Shown here in pieces: positions 6,207 through 10,558 of a stretch of 10,558 nt of DNA (positions are counted from its first letter, which is position 1; each line of letters starts with the position of its first letter). The notes below the pieces were generated by a model. That model was not told the DNA's origin, did no database searches, and saw nothing but the letters and a program-made list of their open reading frames with translations. Origin of the DNA: JBBSUX01 sp038234045 (GTDB taxonomy: Bacteria > Pseudomonadota > Gammaproteobacteria > Burkholderiales > Burkholderiaceae_C); assembly GCA_038234045.1 (NCBI GenBank), contig JBBSUX010000111.1, positions 1-10,558 on the forward strand, written 5' to 3'. Both the position numbers and the translations under genes were made by a program.

Positions 6207-7955
6207 TCAGCACACGGAAAGTGCGAACGCACCGGCTTTGGAAAGATCTTCCAGCCAACGGGCGAAATCTACAGCTGCGTTGGCCGGATCGGCCCTTAGC
6301 AGAGCGGACGGATGCAGGGTGATGAGCACAGGAATGGCACGCCGATCGGCGTGCCATTGGCCGCGTTCTTTCATGACCGCAACGGGCCTGCCGAGAACCG
6401 CGCGCGCGGCGGTGGCACCGAGCGCCAGCACAGCCTCGGGCTGAACCAGCTCAATTTCGCGCTCGAGCCACTGCAGGCAGGCCGCGACCTCCTGCTGCGC
6501 CGGCGTTTTGTGGATGCGGCGCTGGCCGCGTAGCTCGAACTTGAAATGCTTGACCGCATTCGTGATGTAGAGCGCATCGCGCGGCCATCCCAGTTCTTTC
6601 AACGCGCGCTCGAAGAGCTTTCCAGCCGGTCCGACGAAGGGCAGGCCTCGAAGGTCTTCCTGATCCCCGGGTTGCTCGCCCACCACCATCAACCGTGCGC
6701 CAACAGGGCCAGCTCCTGCAACCGACTGGGTGGCATGTTCGCCGATGGGACACGCGCGGCAGCGATCGGTGGCGGCTTTTAATTGGTACAGCTGTGTGAC
6801 GTCTTCTGGCACAGGGCGGCTGTCGCCTGTGGCAGCGCCTGAAGTAAACGTCGGCTCTTCTTGTTCTGCGGTTGTCGGAATGTCAGCCGCGACAGAATGC
6901 ATGACAGTTGTTGGGAGGCGCCGGCGCACGTTGGTAGCAGGTTGTTCCACCATCTGGGTGCTGCGTTGATGCGCGGACGCCGATAGCCCGCTGATGAGCT
7001 GCGCTTCGGGCAGGTTGTGCCAGTAGCGACGCGGCATTTCCTTTTGCATCATGCGCAGCTTGATCCGCGCGGGATTGAAGATGTGGGCGTAGTAGGTGAG
7101 CCAGAGCGTTTCGCCGGCATCGGCGGGCGGTGCGTCTTCGCGCTCGGCGGGAGGGCCGAGCAACAGGCGGCCTCTGCGCTGCGCCGCTGGTGGGGTGATA
7201 TCGCGGGCGTCATCCGCGCTTTGCGCGTTCGCCGTATTCGGAACGACGCCTGGTGACAGTGCAGCCGGAATCCATTCGATGCTGGCCAGTGGCGTGAGGA
7301 TCGCCCAGTGCATACCGGTGAAGCGGCGCACAAAAAACGGTGCGATCGCGGCGACGATGTGGTGCTCTGGCTCGAACCAGGCGATGTGCAGCAAGTGCGC
7401 GGATTTTTCGGCACTGTCTGGATACGAATGTTCCCCATGCGAAGTGTTTTCGGATGCGGCTTTCGACTCAGTTTCCGTTTCGGGCGGGTGCACGGTTCTG
7501 AATCGCACGAAGGCCGTCATCTTGTGCATGTCGCGCCGCACGGCCCGCGCCATCTGCTCAGCCTGGATGCGGTCAATGTCTAGCGGATCGTGGCGCAGGC
7601 CGGGTTCGTGCACCAGCCGCCACAGAAGGCGATAGAGCAAACCGAAGCGACCAGGATCGCGGTGCAGGATGACTCGCCGGCAGAGGTCCAGGAAAAAGGA
7701 CGGCACGCGTGGTGCAGAAGTAGCGGGATGGGATGCGGAACTGAAACCGGTTTGAAGCGATGCAGCCGATGGTTCCTCAACAGGATCCTGCGCAAACAGA
7801 TCGCCCTCTGGCGCATCGGCAACATGCCAGTGCACGTGGTCCGGTGCGATACCGCGCAGAAGCAGTGCCCGCGCTTCTTTACGGAAAAGCGTCAGTTCAG
7901 TGGGGTCAGAAAGAACGACGGTGATGGCGTCGATTTCGGTGTCGCGGGCACGCAT
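6207..7955 (-). CDS. udgX: Fusion of a TIGR03915/DUF4130 domain with UdgX uracil-DNA glycosylase-like protein
   Basis: A 582-residue two-part protein. The N-terminal part (about 1-325) matches the DUF4130 'probable DNA metabolism' domain, whose function is unknown: HIAWFEPEHHIVAAIAPFFVRRF (about 190-212), MHWAILTP, then LWLTYYAHIFNPARI and KEMPRRYWHNLPEA. The C-terminal part (about 385-575) is UdgX, a relative of family 4 uracil-DNA glycosylases. It shows Cys399 and Cys402 (CRACPI, iron-sulfur ligands), motif GEQPGDQED (426-434), FVGPAG, NAVKH (with His where family 4 enzymes have Cys), the loop QRRIH (478-482) and HPSALLR (548-554). In characterised UdgX the loop His bonds covalently to the abasic site after uracil removal; here that is His482. 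Low-complexity linkers (about 55-82, 156-185, 235-282, 330-385) make it long. The start lacks a strong ribosome-binding site. It follows the radical SAM gene by 115 bp and is probably co-transcribed with it. Confidence 0.92.
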   Translation of the reverse strand: MRARDTEIDAITVVLSDPTELTLFRKEARALLLRGIAPDHVHWHVADAPEGDLFAQDPVEEPSAASLQTGFSSASHPATSAPRVPSFFLDLCRRVILHRDPGRFGLLYRLLWRLVHEPGLRHDPLDIDRIQAEQMARAVRRDMHKMTAFVRFRTVHPPETETESKAASENTSHGEHSYPDSAEKSAHLLHIAWFEPEHHIVAAIAPFFVRRFTGMHWAILTPLASIEWIPAALSPGVVPNTANAQSADDARDITPPAAQRRGRLLLGPPAEREDAPPADAGETLWLTYYAHIFNPARIKLRMMQKEMPRRYWHNLPEAQLISGLSASAHQRSTQMVEQPATNVRRRLPTTVMHSVAADIPTTAEQEEPTFTSGAATGDSRPVPEDVTQLYQLKAATDRCRACPIGEHATQSVAGAGPVGARLMVVGEQPGDQEDLRGLPFVGPAGKLFERALKELGWPRDALYITNAVKHFKFELRGQRRIHKTPAQQEVAACLQWLEREIELVQPEAVLALGATAARAVLGRPVAVMKERGQWHADRRAIPVLITLHPSALLRADPANAAVDFARWLEDLSKAGAFALSVC

Positions 7956-8070
7956 GTCATTCTTATCAATGAAAAGTGACTCCCGCGCAATAGGACCGAG
8001 CGCATTCAGCTATTTCCGGGATAGCAATAAAAACAACGATCCGATTCAATTGCAGCAGGTCAAGCGGGGC

Positions 8071-9450
8071 TCAGAACAACGCAATCTGAGCAGACACCAT
8101 TCCATGCGAGTCACCGTGTCGTGTCATCGGCGGATGCAGAGTGCCGGGGTTTGCGCCCGGGCCGTGACCATCCGCCAAAACAAAAGGCAGCACCTTTTTC
8201 AGCGGCACGTGCAGCCGTTCCAGATCGCTGGCCCGTATGCGGCGGCTGCGGCGCGCTGCCAGCAATCGGTCGACGGCCTTTAAGCCAAGGCCGGGAACGC
8301 GCAATAGCATTTCGCGTGGTGCGCGGTTCAGGTCAACCGGAAACCGGTCTTCATGTGCCAGCGCCCAAGCCATTTTGGGATCGACGTCTGTGCGCAGCAT
8401 GCCCGGCAAAGTTTCGTGTTGGCTGGGCCCCGCGCCGGACCCTGTGCTGGACGCGCTGGCGCTCACGATTTCGTCATGCGCGAAACCATAAAAACGCATC
8501 AGCCAGTCGGCCTGGTAGAGCCGGTGTTCGCGCAAGAGCGGTGCGGGTGCAAGCGGCAGTGCTGCTGAAGCGTCAGGGATCGGGCTGAAAGCCGAGTAGT
8601 ACACACGCCGTAGCCGATAAGCGCCGTAGAGGCGGGCACTGGTGGCCAGAATGGCACTGTCGTCGGCGGCGTCGGCTCCGACGATCATCTGCGTGCTTTG
8701 GCCAGCGGGTGCGAAATCAGGAACCGCTGCGCGCTTCGGCAGCGCTCCGGCGATCGAGACGATGCCTGCCGCGTTCTGGTCTCGCGCAGCGCCTTTGGCA
8801 TCATCGATATGCACCCGAAGGCGTGCCATCGAACGCCGGATGGCAGGCGCACTTTTTTCTGGTGCCAACGCGGCCAGACCTTCCTCCGTGGGCAGTTCGA
8901 TATTGATGCTGAGCCGGTCGGCATAGCGGCCGGCACGCTGCAGCAGATCGGGCGATGCGTCGGGAATGGTCTTCAGGTGGATATAGCCACGAAAACCGTG
9001 GTCTTCGCGCAGGCAACGCGCGACTTCTATGACCTGCTCCATCGTGTAATCGGGCGACTGAATGATCCCGGAGCTCAGAAACAGCCCTTCGATGCAATTG
9101 CGCCGGTAGAAATCGAGCGTGAGCTGAACGACTTCCTGCACCGAAAAGCGCGCCCGCGGCATGTTGCTGCTGACGCGGTTGACGCAGTACACGCAGTCGT
9201 AGGTGCAGAAATTCGTCAGCAGAATCTTCAGAAGTGAAATGCAGCGCCCGTCGGGCGCATAGCTATGGCAGATGCCCGAACCTTCGGTCGATCCGATCCC
9301 TTCAGGTGCATTCAGCGAGTCGCGTTTTTTGGTGCCGCTGGACGCACACGACGCGTCGTATTTGGCAGCATCGGCCAGGATGGCGAGCTTGCGTTGGAGG
9401 GCTTCGGGGGCTGCAGTCACTGGACGAATATACAGTGGTCCGTTGTTCAC
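8071..9450 (-). CDS. Putative DNA modification/repair radical SAM protein (TIGR03916 type) with C-terminal helix-hairpin-helix
   Basis: A radical S-adenosylmethionine enzyme: FCTYDCVYC (about residues 81-89) supplies the CX3CX2C cysteines 82, 86 and 89 for the 4Fe-4S cluster. It is preceded by the family's KLAILADAAKYDASCASSG (21-39) and GRCISLLKILLTN. The barrel continues through LFLSSGI, GYIHLKTIP and SINIELPTE. At about 373-412 a helix-hairpin-helix, LNRAPREMLLRVPGLGLKAV, suggests DNA binding. The family is regularly found beside UdgX, as here; the reaction is unknown, so a repair role is inferred from the partnership. The longest reading uses GTG at 9448-9450 with no good ribosome-binding site. 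GTG at 9418-9420 (residue 11) is an alternative that still leaves the conserved N-terminus intact and lies immediately after a LexA-like box. The extreme C-terminus (about 427-459) is loose and His/Pro-rich. Confidence 0.9.
   Translation of the reverse strand: MNNGPLYIRPVTAAPEALQRKLAILADAAKYDASCASSGTKKRDSLNAPEGIGSTEGSGICHSYAPDGRCISLLKILLTNFCTYDCVYCVNRVSSNMPRARFSVQEVVQLTLDFYRRNCIEGLFLSSGIIQSPDYTMEQVIEVARCLREDHGFRGYIHLKTIPDASPDLLQRAGRYADRLSINIELPTEEGLAALAPEKSAPAIRRSMARLRVHIDDAKGAARDQNAAGIVSIAGALPKRAAVPDFAPAGQSTQMIVGADAADDSAILATSARLYGAYRLRRVYYSAFSPIPDASAALPLAPAPLLREHRLYQADWLMRFYGFAHDEIVSASASSTGSGAGPSQHETLPGMLRTDVDPKMAWALAHEDRFPVDLNRAPREMLLRVPGLGLKAVDRLLAARRSRRIRASDLERLHVPLKKVLPFVLADGHGPGANPGTLHPPMTRHGDSHGMVSAQIALF
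9420..9435 (-). promoter_or_regulatory. LexA (SOS)-box-like palindrome at the start of the radical SAM gene
   Basis: The minus strand reads CTGT-N8-CCAG, one mismatch from the CTGT-N8-ACAG LexA consensus of gamma- and betaproteobacteria, and its left half continues ACTGTATAT as in strong sites. TATATT (9432-9427 on the minus strand) within it resembles a -10 element. If that hexamer is used, transcription would begin near 9420, placing the box over the promoter and making the GTG at 9418-9420 the likely start codon. No good -35 is seen. One mismatched site in 10 kb can also arise by chance. Confidence 0.45.
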
Positions 9451-9494
9451 ACTTCAGGCACTGTGCGGCGCCCTTGCCGCGCGCCGGGTCATCT

Positions 9495-10558
9495 TCAGGA
9501 TCGGGCCGCGTTACCGGGAGGAACGTCGTCAACCTCATGGTGGTCTTGGCCCTGATGTGGCTCATCGAGTATGGGGCTGCCCCGATCTGCCTGGTCGGCC
9601 GCGGCGGCGGCCCGGCGCGTTCGGAGTTCGACCACCGCATAGGCGGCGGCCGCCAGCAACAGCGGCGCGACATAGTAGATCGCGCGATAGCCGAGCAGGG
9701 CGGCAAGGATCTCGCTCTTGGGAAGCTTGTTGCTCAACAGCCCGACGAACACTGCTTCCAGCACCCCGAGTCCTGCCGGCACGTGAGCGATCACTCCGGC
9801 GATTGCTCCCACCAGCATGGCCGTCAACACAGCGGGGTAGGGCACGCGTTGCTGCATAAGCACGTAGACGATGCCGGCCATGAGCATCCAGTGCGCGGAA
9901 GAAAGTGCGAGCTGAACCACGGCAACAGGCCAGCGCGGAGCCGGCACATAGTGGCCGCGCCACTCCAGATCGCGGCCCTTGCGCCACGCGCAGAAGCCGA
10001 CATAGGCCAATACGACACCGCACAGCGACGCTCCGATCCAGCGCAACGCTTGGGGGTCAACGTTCCAGTCAGGCGGTAAAGCCATCGGCCAGATCCAGAA
10101 CACCACGCCGGAAAGCAGGCAATAGCCGATCCAGTTGGTGAGCATGCTCAAAACAGTGACATGCGTGATCGTGGCCGCGTCCAGGCCTAGCCGTCCGTAG
10201 AGCCGGTAGCGAAATGCCACCCCGCCGACGATGGTCCCCAGATTGAGGTTGAAGGCATAACTGATGAATCCGATGCCGAGCACATCGCGTGTGCGCAATT
10301 TGTGCTGGGCGCAGTAGCGACCCACCAGATCGAAGGTGCAGTACATGCCGTAGGTAAGCAAGGTCAGCGCCGACGCTGCCAGCAGCACCGTACGCGGCAA
10401 GCGCGCCACCGAATCCATGACGTCGCCCCAAGCGATGGTGCGGGCCTGGGTCACTATCAGCCACGCGACCAGCGCAAAAAATACTAGCGTGACGCCGCGC
10501 TTGCACCACGGCCACCAGGCCTTTTTTTGCAGCCGTTGCAGTGTGGCCGTGCCGGGTA
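9495..10558 (-). CDS. Lysylphosphatidylglycerol synthase transmembrane-type (YbhN-like) membrane protein, 5'-truncated by window edge
   Basis: The frame stays open from a GTG at 10452-10454 back through 34 more codons to the window end. That stretch includes a basic segment and a first membrane helix (KRGVTLVFFALVAWLIV), so the true start is at or beyond the edge. Family marks are the element FNLNLGTIVGGVAFRYRLYG (about 10250-10191) and VPAGLGVLEAVF (about 9782-9747), the conserved 'P-GlG--E' motif, with several hydrophobic helices around them. These proteins share the membrane part of MprF (the lipid-flipping half) but lack the lysyl-transferase domain; their substrate is not established. 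The C-terminal tail (about 33 residues, rich in Asp, His and Gln) is hydrophilic. It lies 44 bp upstream of the longest radical SAM reading on the same strand, so it may share the transcript, though no functional link is evident. Confidence 0.85.
   Translation of the reverse strand, partial: PGTATLQRLQKKAWWPWCKRGVTLVFFALVAWLIVTQARTIAWGDVMDSVARLPRTVLLAASALTLLTYGMYCTFDLVGRYCAQHKLRTRDVLGIGFISYAFNLNLGTIVGGVAFRYRLYGRLGLDAATITHVTVLSMLTNWIGYCLLSGVVFWIWPMALPPDWNVDPQALRWIGASLCGVVLAYVGFCAWRKGRDLEWRGHYVPAPRWPVAVVQLALSSAHWMLMAGIVYVLMQQRVPYPAVLTAMLVGAIAGVIAHVPAGLGVLEAVFVGLLSNKLPKSEILAALLGYRAIYYVAPLLLAAAAYAVVELRTRRAAAAADQADRGSPILDEPHQGQDHHEVDDVPPGNAARS

Noticed and set aside
9234..10079. 281-codon + frame opposite the radical SAM and YbhN-like genes
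   Set aside because: It spans two strong minus-strand genes, and its composition is that of an antisense shadow.
1..10558. CRISPR array, insertion sequence or prophage
   Set aside because: No regularly spaced repeats, no transposase or integrase motifs, and no target-site duplications were found on reading both strands.

Overview
This is a GC-rich window whose gene content and protein style suggest a betaproteobacterium, probably Burkholderiales. That is inference from families and composition; there is no rRNA or other phylogenetic marker here. No tRNA, rRNA, CRISPR array, insertion sequence or phage gene is visible. Seven protein genes account for nearly all the coding sequence, and two of them run off the window ends.

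Left part (1-3343). The window opens with the C-terminal part of an MscS-type mechanosensitive channel (+). It converges on a leftward pair: a 14-TM-type MFS (DHA2) efflux transporter followed by a CaCA-family cation exchanger. A hairpin with a short T-run on the transcribed strand sits between the last two.

Middle part (3344-6206). A secreted DUF4142 protein (-) and a class III (CaiB/BaiF) CoA-transferase (+) are divergently transcribed from a 259-bp region with short direct and inverted repeats. After the CoA-transferase come about 714 bp with no convincing gene. This stretch holds an AT-rich patch, five consecutive TAG/TAA triplets and three DnaA-box-like nonamers. That arrangement resembles the core unwinding module of a bacterial replication origin, although no dnaA, dnaN, rpmH or rep/par gene is in view.

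Right part (6207-10558). A leftward group reads: 5'-truncated lysylphosphatidylglycerol-synthase-type (YbhN-like) membrane protein, then a radical SAM protein with a C-terminal helix-hairpin-helix (TIGR03916 type), then a fusion of a TIGR03915/DUF4130 domain with UdgX. The last two form a recurrent but poorly understood DNA-repair pair. UdgX is the uracil-DNA glycosylase relative that attaches itself covalently to the abasic site. A LexA-box-like sequence (CTGT-N8-CCAG on the coding strand) lies at the start of the radical SAM gene, so the pair may be SOS-regulated.

The two observations most worth following are the origin-like element at about 5942-6149 and the possible LexA control (and uncertain start codon) of the radical SAM-UdgX pair.
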